Below the pieces are notes generated by a model. It was not told the origin of the DNA, ran no database searches, and saw nothing but the letters and a program-made list of their open reading frames with translations. Positions 12,014 to 26,903 of a stretch of 64,000 nucleotides of DNA are shown here, piece by piece. Position numbers and translations under genes: made by a program. Each line of letters opens with the position of its first letter. Within the stretch, counting starts at the first letter, position 1. Source of the stretch: Zoroaster sp. YZ-2022 (taxonomy: Eukaryota; Echinodermata; Asteroidea; Forcipulatida; Zoroasteridae); NCBI GenBank assembly GCA_029582265.1, contig CM055816.1:1516992-1580991 (forward strand), given 5' to 3'.

Positions 12014-15000
12014 CTTGGCAAAGTACAGAGAAGAAATCCCATTTACGGTAAAATTTCGCCATATTATCGTTACAACTATACATACATTTTCCATGGAGTA
12101 ATAATTCTTAAGGTCTTTTTTTGAGAATTGAAAGAGATGGTATTTCCTTGGTCATTTTCCTCTTATAAATATGGAAACGACAAATTAATAGGATCAGGTT
12201 AATAGCTTTACACTCAAAGTCAGTTTTACCAAACAAAAATACTTCATTGTCTAAGATGATGTTAAAATTAGTTTTATCCTTGATCTACATAACAACTATA
12301 AAATGAAATTGTTGAGTCGCATGAGCCAAACAGATGGATAAGAGTCTCCTCTTCATTGTTACAAAAAGTACATAAATTCGTGTTCGACTTGTTAATTTTG
12401 AAAAATAATTCGTATCTAAAATCCTGTGTGTTAGTCTATACTGGAACCATCTCAACATAGTGTGTATTGTACAGTTGAAAGACTGGCCTTGCTTCACTCT
12501 ACTTCCTTCATTTTCTGCTTATATCGTCCTCAAAATGATGAACTTGCATCTATAAATTCCATATCCAACAAAATTGACGAAATACAAGTGGAGTATCCCT
12601 CTACGAACATTTACGTTTGTGGAGATTTTAATGTCCATAATATTGACTGGCTTGTTTTCTCAAATAAAACAACAAATGAAGGCATTGAATGTCACAATTT
12701 TGCTGTCGTCCACGATCTGACACAAATTGTAAAGTCTCCTACACGAGTTCCAGATGTTAAAAATCATTTTGCATCCCTCCTTGATCTTTTCCTGACTTCT
12801 ACCCCTGAGGAGTGTGCAGTCTCAACTGGAGCTCCACTTGGTAAATCTGATCACTGTGTTGTGTCCGTATGTCTGAAGTTACCTCCAAAGCAGACACCTG
12901 AAGCACCATTTCATCGTACTGTATACAGATACAACCAAGCTGATTGGGATTCATTTCGATCATTTGTTGCTGATGCACCTATTAAGAACATTTTTAGTCA
13001 CTGTGCACCCAAAATTGCATCCCTGGTGTCTGACTGGATATATGAGGGAATGAGCCAGTTTATTCCTCATAAGTGTTACCAACAGAAACCTAATTCTCAA
13101 CCATGGTTTACACCTGGATGTGCTGCAGCAATCGCTCATGGAAATCACTATTTCCACACCTACAATAGAAATCGTTGCGATGAAAATAAATATGAATTCC
13201 GTAGCGCCAGCAACAGATGTAGTCGGATATTGAAAGCAGCTAAGGAGAGCTACCAATCAACAATAGAAATCGTTGCAACAATAGAAATCGTTGCGATGAA
13301 AATAAATATGAATTCCGTAGAGCCAGCAACAGATGTAGTCGGATATTGAAAGCAGCTAAGGAGAGCTACCAATCAACAGTCAGAGAGAGGATAGATCAGC
13401 AACTTCTTGGTTCAAAATAATTTTTGGAGAACCACATACAAGGTTTTAAACCGTGGAAAGTCTTCAATTCCAACCATTGTCAATGGACCAGAAATTCTCA
13501 CATCTTCTTCCGACAAAGCTTCTCTATTTGCCAAGTTATTTGCTGAAAATTCTAACATGGATGATTCCAATCACCCATTACCTGAGTTTCTCTTCTCGGA
13601 CAGAAGTTGTTCTATCCTGGATGAAAATATCTGTGAAGCAAGTAAAATCAGTAGTCTCTTCATTATCTGTGTCAAAAGCCACAGGTCCTGATGAAATTCC
13701 GGTGATTGTGCTAAAAAGCCTCTTGCCAGAGCTATCACCCATCTTGGCTAAGCTTTTCAATCGCTGTGTTAAGGAGAAATGTTTCCCTTCTTCCTGGAAG
13801 AAGTCATCTGTTTGTCCAGTTTATAAAAATACCGGAGAGAAATGCGATCCTGGCAAGTATAGACCGATAAGCCTTCTGCCTATCGTAAGCAAGGTTTTTG
13901 AGGCACTAGTAAATAAACGGATCAAAAAACATCTTGATGACTGTAAGTTACTCAGTGATAAGCAGTATGGTTTTCGATCATCCAGGTCTACGGCCGATGT
14001 CCTGACAGTCATTACAAATCGCATTAGTAGTGCCCTTGATCAGTCATTTTTTACCCGTCTCATTGCCCTGGACATCTCCAAGGCATTTGACAGAGTCTGG
14101 CATAAGGGACTCCTGCATAAACTCCAGGCCTATGGAATTGCTGGTAGGGTGTTTGGGGTTATCAAATAATTCCTCACAGGTCATTCCATGAAGGTCGTTC
14201 TGAATGGTCAATCATCCGACACACACACTTTAAATGCTGGTGTTCCCCAGGGTTCAATACTTGGTCCGACACTGTTTCTAATATTCATAAATGACCTACC
14301 AGATCATGTGTTGTTGTCATTCATTGACATATTTGCAGATGACACAACAGTTTACAACCACGCACACAAAAACCTTTCTCATGTGGACCTGGCTACTAAT
14401 CTGAGTTCTGATCTATCTCAAATCACGTCATGGGGTGAACGTTGGCTGGTAAATTTCAATGCCACCAAGACTAAACTTCTGTCTGTTAATCATCAACGAT
14501 CTGTCCAAGCATATCCCCCCATCTTCATGAAGGGTGAAATGATAAATGAACAGTCAAGCCTGGACAGACTGCTCGGTCTGAAGATCACAACTGATCTCAA
14601 ATGGAATTCTTATATCTCAGAGGTGGAAACAAGTCTCCAAGATGATAGGATCTTTCTATCGGTCAAGCAAAATACTGACCCCTGAGGCCATCCTCTACCT
14701 CTACAAATGTCAAGTCAGGCCCAAGATGGAATATTGTGCCCATATCTGGACAGGTGCCTCCAAAGCATCACTATCTGTTCTTGATAGACTGCAACACCGC
14801 ATCAAGGGACTAGTTGGTGAGGAGCTTTTTTCCTCCCTCCAACCTCTCTCACATCGTAGGAATGTAGCCAGCCTTTCACTGTTCTACCGTTATTACTACG
14901 GGGATTCTTCTGCTGAGCTACATGAGTTGGTACCTAAGCGCAGGGATTTCTCTCGTGTTACTCGTTTTGCTAAACAAGCAGGTGAACACCCTCACTATCT

Positions 15001-15911
15001 TCGACTCCCCAAAATCAAGAGTAAGTTCCATTTGGATAGCTTCTTCCCTAGAACAGCATTACAATGGAACAACCTTCCTGCTGATTGTTTTCCACCAACT
15101 TACGATCTAATTAAGTTTAAGAAAAATATCAACAAATGTAATCTTGCTTAAATGCTGGATGTTATCGCAAATGTAACCCCTTACACTCTAGTGGCTTTTT
15201 GGCCTTGTTTGGGGTGACTGACAGTAAATATAAAAAAATATAAAATAAAATAAAAAACGACCATTTAGAAAAACTACAGTCTATTTGCAACTTATTGTTC
15301 CACTTAGAAATGTATAAGGTACTTTCCTGGAGGAGGTCAGGACATTAGAAATTCTACTCGAACCTTTCTTATCCCTCAAAAGAATTTTGAAATTAAAGGG
15401 AATAAAAGGACATTGGATAGTGCATTTTTTTAAAGGGAACATATTTGGAAAAGCAAACTTGATAGCCCTGACCACTCCCCGTATTCCAAGAAATTAGTTA
15501 TAATGTTAAACCTATTCCTGAAGATCGAAAATATATTTGACACCTGCAGACTCCCAATGTTTATAACACATGCATTTTTACACACCTTAATTTTATCATT
15601 GTGCCACAGAGTGTTTGACAAAACATCTTCAGCAGTCATGGAAGTATGTGCCAGGGTAAATTTAGACCTGGATGTAAAAACATCCCTCCAAAAAGGTTCT
15701 CATTCTTATGGGTATAAAGCAATTTCAAAGATCCCCCTTCCAAAGGACAACTATTGTCAGAAACAAGGAGTCTGCGGAGCCAAGTGATTTTAAGGGCGTT
15801 AATGTAATCTCTAATATCTACCATACATAGCCCTGCTTGGCTGTAATCTTGAACCATTTGATTTCTACTAACCCGGTCATTACCCCTCCAAATGAATTTG
15901 AAAAACAGTAA
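12014..15911 (-). mobile_element. L1/Tx1-like LINE fragment, split by a later LINE
   Basis: On the minus strand the 15640-15911 part encodes M-V-Q-D-Y-S-Q, then M-V-D-I-R-D-Y-I-N-A-L-K-I-T-W-L-R-R-L-L, a conserved post-RT segment of L1/Tx1-type ORF2. The 12290-12480 part encodes the following R-W-F-Q-Y-R-L-T-H-R-I-L stretch and decayed C-terminal sequence. The Jockey-like element at 12482-15256 separates the two parts. The RT domain itself is missing here but present in copy 2. It is non-functional. Confidence 0.78.
12482..15256 (+). mobile_element. Jockey/CR1-group LINE, 5'-truncated and frame-broken
   Basis: The plus strand encodes an endonuclease C-terminal half (Y-R-P-Q-N-D, G-D-F-N at about 12630, L-D-L-F-L-T-S, S-D-H near 12850). 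An RT follows with T-G-P-D-E-I-P, Y-R-P-I-S-L-L-P, Q-Y-G-F-R, A-L-D-I-S-K-A-F-D-R-V-W-H, G-V-P-Q-G-S-I-L-G-P and F-A-D-D near 14335. The C-terminal domain ends at a stop near 15151 and an A-rich tail at 15228-15256. Defects include an internal duplication (about 13164-13260 and 13287-13382), frameshifts near 13350-13450 and 14640, and a stop at 14167-14169. Copy 2 shows the uninterrupted site at 61521-61536; about 15 bp there are absent here, so the insertion probably removed some target sequence. Confidence 0.88.
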
Positions 15912-15985
15912 TATTGAGATATTTCTCCAAATAATTCACAAATAAATCTCGACCATAGGTAGGCCTATCATAGGTATCACTGTTT

Positions 15986-19004
<3,019 letters not shown>

Positions 19005-19209
19005 GACATTGTCACGATCGGAGCAGACTTTCAACAGGTCATAGAATCGGTGTCCAAGTTTAAGATGAACACAGTTACTGACAATGTCTGGCTCATTTAT
19101 GCAGCAGCAATGGACCTTATCATGTGAGGTATTATTTTCAGTCACATACCGTAGTTAATCTAAAACTAGCACTCAGAATCCATGCCCTGTTGATCGTGAC
19201 GATACTGTC
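19005..19209. mobile_element. Small inverted-repeat element (ATCGTCACGATC family)
   Basis: The ends GACATTGTCACGATCG and the complement of TGATCGTGACGATACTGTC are inverted repeats. The interior matches the element at 7370-7522 (GCAGCAGCAA, GGTATTATTTTCAGTCAC, CTAAAACTAGCACTC). It is non-coding. Confidence 0.6.
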
Positions 19210-19672
19210 TCTTTAATATTACAGTCAATAAAATGTTATATTCACTGGAGAAATAAAGAGACGGAAAGTTTCTTACTTTAAGATATATATTTTGAGTGAA
19301 TCCTCCTTATCTCATCATGTGTCTATTATTAATGTTGTAGTATAGCAGATTTCATTACTTTCACTTAAGTATTTGTTGAATTTGATATCAAATAATTAAC
19401 CAGAACATGGATAAAGAGTAATTAAGTGAAGACAATAAATGTATATCGCCTTGATTGGATTGTCATCAGTTTAACAATGCTCTGATCAATCATTTTGTGA
19501 AATTAACAAAACAAATTTATTTTGAAAGTCAATTTTTCCCCTTAAAAAAGAAGTGAATTGATTATCAATAAAATTGCCGGCGAAACACACTGACAATTAC
19601 TATGCATCCTTTATTAAAATGTTATAAATACTATATTTCAATGTTGGTTTTATTGAATTGTTGTATTGTACA

Positions 19673-20033
19673 ATGATAATAATAATAATAATGTGTGGAT
19701 TTATATAGCGCACGTATCCACCAACTAAGTGGTGCTCAAGGCGCATTATATTATTATCCCTGCTCATAAGGCTCATAAGGCTCATAAATCATTCCTGAAA
19801 CCATCTCAGCCCCCTGGGGAGTATACAGCTCAATTGCTGCCATTTCTTAGCGCATATAGAGTAAACCAACTCTGCCTTCACAGGTACCCATTTAACCCCT
19901 GGGTGAGAGAAGCAATTATGATTAAGTGTCTTGCTCAAGGACACAAGTGTCACGGCCGTGATTCGAACCCACATTCTGTTGCTAATACCAGAACTTGAAT
20001 CCGGTAAGCTAGACCGCTCGGCCACGACACCTC
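19673..20033 (-). mobile_element. tRNA-derived SINE
   Basis: On the minus strand the head reads like a tRNA with an A box (TGGCCGAGCGG) and a B box (GGTTCGAATCA), the internal RNA polymerase III promoter. The core contains CTTGAGCAAGACACTT and GGGTACCTGTGA, and the tail is (ATT)n on the plus strand at 19673-19691. Related copies lie at 25799, 26904 and 27250. Confidence 0.88.
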
Positions 20034-20133
20034 ATTTTATGAGGGATAAAAACAATATCGACGAATAATTTCTAGTTATACATTATTTATACAGTTTAGA
20101 CATTGCCAAGGCGTACAGTTGAAATGAAGGGTT

Positions 20134-20633
20134 NNNNNNNNNNNNNNNNNNNNNNNNNNNNNNNNNNNNNNNNNNNNNNNNNNNNNNNNNNNNNNNNNNN
20201 NNNNNNNNNNNNNNNNNNNNNNNNNNNNNNNNNNNNNNNNNNNNNNNNNNNNNNNNNNNNNNNNNNNNNNNNNNNNNNNNNNNNNNNNNNNNNNNNNNNN
20301 NNNNNNNNNNNNNNNNNNNNNNNNNNNNNNNNNNNNNNNNNNNNNNNNNNNNNNNNNNNNNNNNNNNNNNNNNNNNNNNNNNNNNNNNNNNNNNNNNNNN
20401 NNNNNNNNNNNNNNNNNNNNNNNNNNNNNNNNNNNNNNNNNNNNNNNNNNNNNNNNNNNNNNNNNNNNNNNNNNNNNNNNNNNNNNNNNNNNNNNNNNNN
20501 NNNNNNNNNNNNNNNNNNNNNNNNNNNNNNNNNNNNNNNNNNNNNNNNNNNNNNNNNNNNNNNNNNNNNNNNNNNNNNNNNNNNNNNNNNNNNNNNNNNN
20601 NNNNNNNNNNNNNNNNNNNNNNNNNNNNNNNNN
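20134..20633. other. Assembly gap, exactly 500 N
   Basis: A run of exactly 500 undetermined bases. The second gap in the window has the same length, so this is probably a placeholder of unknown true size. Exons could be missing here. Confidence 0.99.
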
Positions 20634-23100
20634 AGCTTGTCCTGTTTAAAACCCTGCTCATCTGGACGGGCATGGAATCGTGCTGTTTGATTAACTCAGT
20701 GACAAAAAAAAATCCTCGAAAAACGCTTACTTGCTGCCCCAAATGGCTGGTATTTTTTTTCATCTTAAACGGAGGGTTTCCCCATTTTAAAAATCTTCTA
20801 TCTTGACAATTTGTCCTTACCAAGTGTTTTTAAAATTTTTTTATCTTTAAAATTACCATTTGTAGGTGGCTTTTGATAATCTTTTCTTTAGTTTGGGGGC
20901 TTGTCCCCTGGACCCGTGATGGGGAAAATTTTAAAAAGGGATTATTTTATGTATTCAATGCTCTGATGGATGGACAAAAATTCTGTATTGGTATTTACTA
21001 TAATTTTTAATTGGGGAAAGTGCGGGAGTTGGTCACGGGGTTGGGTTCCCCAATTTTTTTCTAATGAAAATCTACACCCCATCACCCCATTTGGCTCACA
21101 AATTCCCCCTAAAGGAACCCCAAAATGGAACTGGGGTGATGGTTTTTTTTCTATGGACTCCGAGATTTGGAAAATTTTTCCCAACAAAACTAAAATTTGT
21201 ATAAGGGATTTAAGTGATTTTAAAAACCATCTTATTACAATTCTTCAAAATTATATTTGAAAAATTATTTATCTCAGTACAAAATTTTTTTCCTATGCTG
21301 TCATTGTATATTGTTTGTATTCATTTTTTTTGTTTTTTTTTTGTTTTTTTTTTGTTTTGGTTTTTTTTTTTTGTTTCCTTTTCCCTTAAAAAAATGGATT
21401 TTCGCTAAAACTTTTTATTATATTATTATTATTAAAAAACATCTAAATTTTAAAATCATTTTTTGGTTTTAAAATTTTTCGTTTTATTTATTTATATTTT
21501 TTTTTCCCGTTTCATTGAAAAAGTTTTTTATCATTATCTTTTGAAAAATTTAAAAGTGTCCTTTTTGACAAATCGGTAACGTGGGATCTGATCAACATCA
21601 TGGTTGTTTTGGAAAAAAAGTTGTTTCCCTTGTTTTTTGCTATTTCTAAATTTTTTGTTTATTTATTTAACTAGATTTTTATTACTATGTTTGAGGTTAT
21701 CATTTTTTCCTGGGCAAAAATTAGTTTTTGATTTTTGGCTGTTAAAGAGTTCCTGTTGTGTTTAACAAAAAAACCCCCTCATTTAAGAATAAACATGTTT
21801 TAAAAATTTAAATATATATAACCGGGCCCTTCGAAACCCTTTTAAAAGTCCCAGGGTTTCCTCGGGCAAAGGTTTTTGTATGCAGGTTTATACATTTTTC
21901 TATATCAAGTTTTTAATTTTCAATGGTAAGATTTTGAATTTTAAGCCTTTTTAAAAATTTTAAAATTTAAATTTTCTTGACATCTAAAATGTCAGTTTTA
22001 AAATTTTTAATGACCAATTTTAATTTTTTCCGGGCATTTGACCTTTGGGCTCTTTTGGTACTGTATAACGGGGGGGAAATTTTCCCTTTTTTAAAACCTT
22101 TTTTCCCCCCCAAAATACCGCTGAATCGGTGAATCTTGAAAAAAGGGGGTAAATTTAATTAAATATTTATTTCTGTTTTAAATTCTAAATTCCCTTGCTT
22201 TTATGTATTTTTACCATACGCCTTTTAAAACCTTTGATTATAATTTTTCTTTCCCCATTGGTATTAATTCTACGTTTTGGGGGTTGAAATTTTAAGTCTA
22301 GTTCCTGTAAAAACGGCCCCGTTAACCCGTACAATAGTAAACCCTGGAAACTTTTCCCTTTAACCCTAATTGGGGGGGCGAGAATTGGTCGGGTGCCTTC
22401 GACAAAAGTAAAAAAAAGGAAAAAACCGTTTAAAAAAGCTCCCTTCGGTACCAGCCTGTCATTTATTTCCCAAAATGGGCAATAAGGCGGGCCTGTTGCA
22501 TGGGGCAGTCGTTTATTTATAATTAATCAAGAAAGTTTTGGGAATGGTTTGAGAGATTTTTTTTTTGGGGGAAAAAATATGAGCAAAACCTTAACTTTCA
22601 AGTGGTGCCATAAACTATCGTTCCCTTCATTAAGGTTAAAAACGAATATCAACATTGGAAAAATTAATTTTTTTTTTTATTTCTTTAAATTTAATATCAG
22701 TATTTATATTAAAATGAGTAAAAACCAAATGATATGATGAACTGAAAAAATACAACCAAAAAAAAGAAAGACAACAAAAGTGGAAAAATATTTTTTGCCC
22801 AAAGATGTCCCAGAAAATGTTACCCAAAAGGGATCACATTTCAAAAAATTTCCGGGCCCTTGGGGGCCCCGGACCCCCGTTAATGGGTTGGCGCTTCCAA
22901 AATAGGACTCCCCCCTTCTGGATCATTTCATTTTTAGGTTTTTTTTCGTCCCAAAACCCTCCCTGCGTGACATTTAAACAATCTTCACAAATGTCCCCTT
23001 TGTTTATTAAAACCCTCATCAGAAAAAATGTTTTCTGTCTTAAAATATTTAAAAAAAATGCTGATAGCAAAAATTTGTAAAAATTTTTTGTGTCAGAATA
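20634..23100. other. Poorly polished, homopolymer-inflated sequence; no gene
   Basis: The stretch has abnormal runs of T, A, C and G (for example 21325-21375). Parts resemble cleaner downstream sequence: about 21880-22060 resembles 23200-23430, and about 22960-23080 resembles 23455-23580, with homopolymers lengthened and other bases lost. This looks like an uncorrected long-read duplicate of the neighbouring intron. Open frames here should not be trusted. Confidence 0.6.
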
Positions 23101-23691
23101 AACATGAACATTTTACAAAGTTAAACTGTATAGACCATGTGACTTATATACACTTGCATGACCTTTAGAGTACCGGTGGAAAGTTTCCTGCCGGGCAAAA
23201 GTGTGTGTATTTGTATGCAGAGTTTGTACATTTTGTACTTGGCCACATATCATCAAGAATGTTTTTAATTTTTCAGATGAGTAAGATTTTGAGATGTTAT
23301 GGCCTTATTAAAATTAATCAAATTAAAATTTTTCTGCTGACATCTCAAAATGTCAGATTTAATAGTTTTTGTCGTAGACCAATGTACATTTTGTGCTTGG
23401 GGCAGTTTGACCTTTAGGGACTTTTGTAAACATGTGATGTCATAGATGACATCATCTAATCAATCTTCACAAATAGACATCCCAGCTGTTATTAAAACTT
23501 CCATCATCAGAAAAAGTGTATTTCATGGCTCTTAAACTATCTGATTAAAACATGCTGATAGCAAATATTTTGTAAATATTACATTTCAGACTTTCTTCTA
23601 AAAAACAATATCTAGATTAAAACTGGCAGTAAAATAGTGAAAAACATGTTTGTTTATAATAATCAAAGTGATTATTTATTATTGATTGTAG

Positions 23692-23806
23692 TTGTTGATG
23701 AGTACCACTAACCCCTGTGCCAACACTGCTACTTGTATCATATCATCACCTGGATCATTCATCTGTGATTGTCAAGACGGCTGGATGGGAGACTCTTGTG
23801 ATATTG
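23692..23806 (+). CDS. EGF/CUB gene exon 1 (EGF domain, frame-broken)
   Basis: The first visible exon of the plus-strand EGF/CUB gene. It follows a TTGTAG acceptor and ends at GATATTG before GTATGG. Read from the end, it encodes N-P-C-A-N-T-A-T-C and later C-D-C-Q-D-G-W-M-G-D-S-C-D, carrying cysteines 2 to 6 of an EGF domain. From the acceptor in phase 1 the frame starts V-D-E and then meets a stop, because the exon is one base longer than a multiple of three. Cysteine 1 is lost at the same place, fitting a 2-bp deletion right after V-D-E. This may be a sequencing error or a real lesion. The exon's 3' end is amplified in the array that follows. Confidence 0.72.
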
Positions 23807-24910
23807 GTATGGATCATTCATCTGTGATTGTCAAGACGGCTGGATGGGAGACTCTTGTGATATTGGTATGGATCATTCATCTGTGATTGTCAAGACGGCT
23901 GGATGGGAGACTCTTGTGATATTGGTATGGATCATTCATCTGTGATTGTCAAGACGGCTGGATGGGAGACTCTTGTGATATTGGTATGGATCATTCATCT
24001 GTGATTGTCAAGACGGCTGGATGGGAGACTCTTGTGATATTGGTATGGATCATTCATCTGTGATTGTCAAGACTGCTGGATGGGAGACTCTTGTGATATT
24101 GGTATGGATCATTCATCTGTGATTGTCAAGACGGCTGGATGGGAGACTCTTGTGATATTGGTATGGATCATTCATCTGTGATTGTCAAGACGGCTGGATG
24201 GAGACTCTTGTGATATTGGTATGGATCATTCATCTGTGATTGTCCAAGACGGCTGGATAGGAGACTCTTGTGATATTGGTATGGATCATTCATCTGTGAT
24301 TGTCAAGACGGCTGGATGGGACTCTTGTGATATTGGTATGGATCATTCATCTGTGATTGTCAAGACGGCTGGATGGGGAACTCTTGTGATATTGGTATGG
24401 ATCATTCATTTGTGATTGTCAAGACGGCTGGATGGGAGACTCTTGTGATATTGGTATGGATCATTCATCTGTGATTGTCAAAGACGGCTGGATGGGAGAC
24501 TCTTGTGATATTGGTATGGATCATTCATCTGTCTGCTGGATGAGACTCTTGTGATATTGGTATGGATCATTCATCTGTGATTGTCAAGGCGGCTGGATGG
24601 GAGACTCTTGTGATATTGGTATGGATCATTCATCTGTGATTGTCAAGAGACGGCTGGATGGGAGACTCTTGTGATATTGGTATGGATCATTCATCTGTGA
24701 TTGTCAAGACGGCTGGATGGGAGACTCTTGTGATATTGGTATGGATCATTCATCTGTGATTGTCAAGACGGCTGGATGGGAGACTCTTGTGATATTGGTA
24801 TGGATCATTCATCTGTGATTGTCAAGACGGCTGGATGGGAGACTCTTGTGATATTGGTATGGATCATTCATCTGTGATTGTCAAGACGGCTGGATGGGAG
24901 ACTCTTGTGA
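23758..24910 (+). repeat. 59-bp minisatellite made from exon 1 end plus its splice donor
   Basis: About 19 copies of a 59-bp unit. Each contains the coding end of the preceding EGF exon (C-D-C-Q-D-G-W-M-G-D-S-C-D), the GTATGG donor and the first intron bases GATCATTCA. Because 59 is not a multiple of three, each unit shifts frame relative to the last. Several copies carry small indels. The array places about 19 potential donors in a row behind one acceptor. Confidence 0.93.
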
Positions 24911-24924
24911 CAAAGGATCATCTT

Positions 24925-25371
24925 CAGGCCTGTGATTTCTCAGGATTTTTTTTACAAATCTTTGACTCAAAATTTAGAAAATAAGAGAAGTAGCTGTTTG
25001 TGGGGATGTGGAGAGTCTATATATCCTCCAAAATTAAACATCCAGGAGGTTCAGGGGGCTTTGTCGTCTAGACCAAAGGGAGACCCAGGCCTGCTACCCA
25101 CAGGAGGTTCAGGGGGCTTTGTCGTCTAGACCAAAGGGAGACCCAGGCCTGCTACCCACAGGAGGTTCAGGGGGCTTTGTCGTCTAGACCAAAGGGAGAC
25201 CCAGGCCCGCTACCAACAGGAGGTTCAGGGGGCTTTGTCGTCTAGACCAAAGGGAGACCCAGGCCTGCTACCCACAGGAGGTTCAGGGGGCTTTGTCGTC
25301 TAGACCAAAGGGAGACCAAGGCCCGCTTCACATTTTTCAGGATTTGTTACTTTTGTCAAATCACAGCCCTG
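24925..25371. mobile_element. Interspersed inverted-repeat element with internal 58-bp array
   Basis: It begins CAGGCCTGTGATTT and ends with the complement of CAGGGCTGTGATTT. GGATCAT lies just outside or overlaps each end (24915-24921 and 25371-25377) and could be a target duplication. About five copies of a 58-bp unit (AGGAGGTTCAGGGGGCTTTG and so on, 25044-25320) lie inside. Relatives lie at 33716-34096 and 46933-47189, with fragments at 29300-29430 and 33150-33300. The CAGGG-type ends suggest a hAT-like origin, but this is not certain. Confidence 0.6.
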
Positions 25372-25798
25372 GATCATAACACGATTATAGACCTTGTGCA
25401 GCTACATCACAGATCACTCGTATGCTTTTGACATTTTGGTGATTACCTCATAAGAAAAGTACACTGCTTGGCGGTATCATGTTACTTCATACACATTCAA
25501 AGCAACAACTTTAATTTGTCACCACTTTCGAAATTTTATTCCCATTAATAAATGCCTGTACCCTGTTTCCCTGTTCCCTTTCAAAATTTAATTATTGAGT
25601 AATTTTTGATGAAAGAGAAGATTTGTTTAAGTTACAAATATTTGGTTTGGAAACATTGCCTATTAAGCATGACTATTAAGCCAGCATGTCGCAAAACACC
25701 AACTCGGACAGAAATGTCTATAAAACATTGTTATTGGAGTGCAATGCCATGGACTAGGTATTAATTACATGTACATGACTGGCACAGTTCATGTAGGT
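25372..25798 (+). other. Intron sequence, no other feature
   Basis: AT-rich intron. A stretch near 25525-25610 (TTTTATTCCCATTAATAAAT followed by GCCTGTA) is repeated in the intron at 35165-35240. This suggests that flanking intron sequence was copied together with EGF exons. Confidence 0.5.
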
Positions 25799-26169
25799 AA
25801 TAATAATAATAATAATGTGGACTTATATAGCGCACGTATCCACCAAACTGGTGCTCAAGGCGCATTATATTATTACCCCTGCTCATCAGGTGCATAAATC
25901 ATTCCTGAAACCATCTCATCTCCCTGGGGATTATACAGCTCAATTGCTGCCATTACAGCGCATACAGGGCTAATCAAACACAACATTACTACCAACTCTG
26001 CCCTCACAGGTACCCATTTACCCCTGGGTGCAGAGAAGCAATTATGGTAAAGTGTCTTGCTCAAGGACACAACCACCACGGTCGCGGCTGGGATTCGAAC
26101 CCACATTCTGACGACTCAGCCATCAGAACACAAATCCGATGCACTAAACCACTCGACCATGGCACTCCA
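25799..26169 (-). mobile_element. tRNA-derived SINE
   Basis: The minus-strand head has an A box TGGTCGAGTGG (26149-26159) and a B box GGTTCGAATCC (26091-26101). The CTTGAGCAAGACACTTTACC core follows, and an (ATT)n tail lies at 25799-25815. It ends about 65 bp upstream of the next EGF exon's acceptor. Confidence 0.9.
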
Positions 26170-26233
26170 TAAGGTATTAGATTTCTGATGTACAGTGCAA
26201 TTAAATATTCATTATTTTTTCTTAAATATTCAG

Positions 26234-26347
26234 CCGTTGATCTCTGCGTATCATCTCCATGTATAAATGAAGCAACGTGTGTTAATCAGCAGACCAGTTA
26301 TGTGTGTTTGTGTGTACCAAAGTGGACAGGCGATCACTGTGAGACAG
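26234..26347 (+). CDS. EGF/CUB gene exon 2 (EGF domain)
   Basis: A 114-nt phase 1-1 exon after ATATTCAG and before GTAAGC. It encodes one EGF domain: V-D-L-C-V-S-S-P-C at the start, then C-V-N-Q-Q-T-S-Y-V-C-L-C and W-T-G-D-H-C-E-T at the end. All six cysteines are present. Known EGF repeats form three disulfides and act in extracellular adhesion or signalling. The exon end and donor are the source of the 87-bp array that follows immediately. Confidence 0.9.
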
Positions 26348-26900
26348 GTAAGCTGTCTGTCCCTCTATGTGTCACTATGTTTATCTCTGTGTGATTTGTG
26401 TCTACCAGAGTGGACAGGCGATCACTGTGAGACAGTTAAGCTGTCTGTCCCTCTATGTGTCACTACGTTTATCTCTGTGTGTTTGTGTCTACCAGAGTGG
26501 ACAGGCGATCACTGTGAGACAGATAAGCTGTCTGTCCCTCTGTGTATCACTACGTTTATCTCTGTGTGTTTGTGTCTACCAGAGTGGACAGGCAATCACT
26601 GTGAGACAGGTAGGCTGTCTGTCCCTCTATGTGTCACTACGTTTATCTCTGTGTGTTTGTGTCTACCAGAGTGGACAGGCGATCACTGTGAGACAGGTAA
26701 GCTGTCTGTCCCTCTGTGTGTCACTATGTTTATCTCTGTGTGTTTGTGTCTACCAGAGTGGACAGGCGATCACTGTGAGACAGGTAGGCTGTCTGTCCCT
26801 CTATGTGTCACTACGTTTATCTCTGTGTGTTTGTGTCTACCAGAGTGGACAGGCGATCACTGTGAGACAGGTAAGCTGTCTGTCCCTCTGTGTATCACTA
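26348..26900 (+). repeat. 87-bp minisatellite from exon 2 end plus donor, first part
   Basis: Six further copies of an 87-bp unit. Each starts at the donor (GTAAGC or variant), passes through TCTCTGTGTGTTTGTGTCTACCAG, a good acceptor-like tract, and ends with the 27 nt encoding W-T-G-D-H-C-E-T. The unit is 29 codons long and lacks stops, so read-through gives an artefactual repeat protein of over 200 residues. Each unit could instead be read as an acceptor, a 27-nt phase 1-1 microexon and a donor. Confidence 0.93.
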
Positions 26901-26903
26901 CAT

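Noticed and set aside
20083..20823. Open frames spanning the first N run
   Set aside because: Undetermined bases create the openness. The same applies to frames across 50946-51445.
24925..25371. Firm assignment of this repeat to the hAT superfamily
   Set aside because: The flanking GGATCAT could be left over from the adjacent 59-bp array, which also contains GGATCAT, and the other two family copies show no clear 8-bp duplication.
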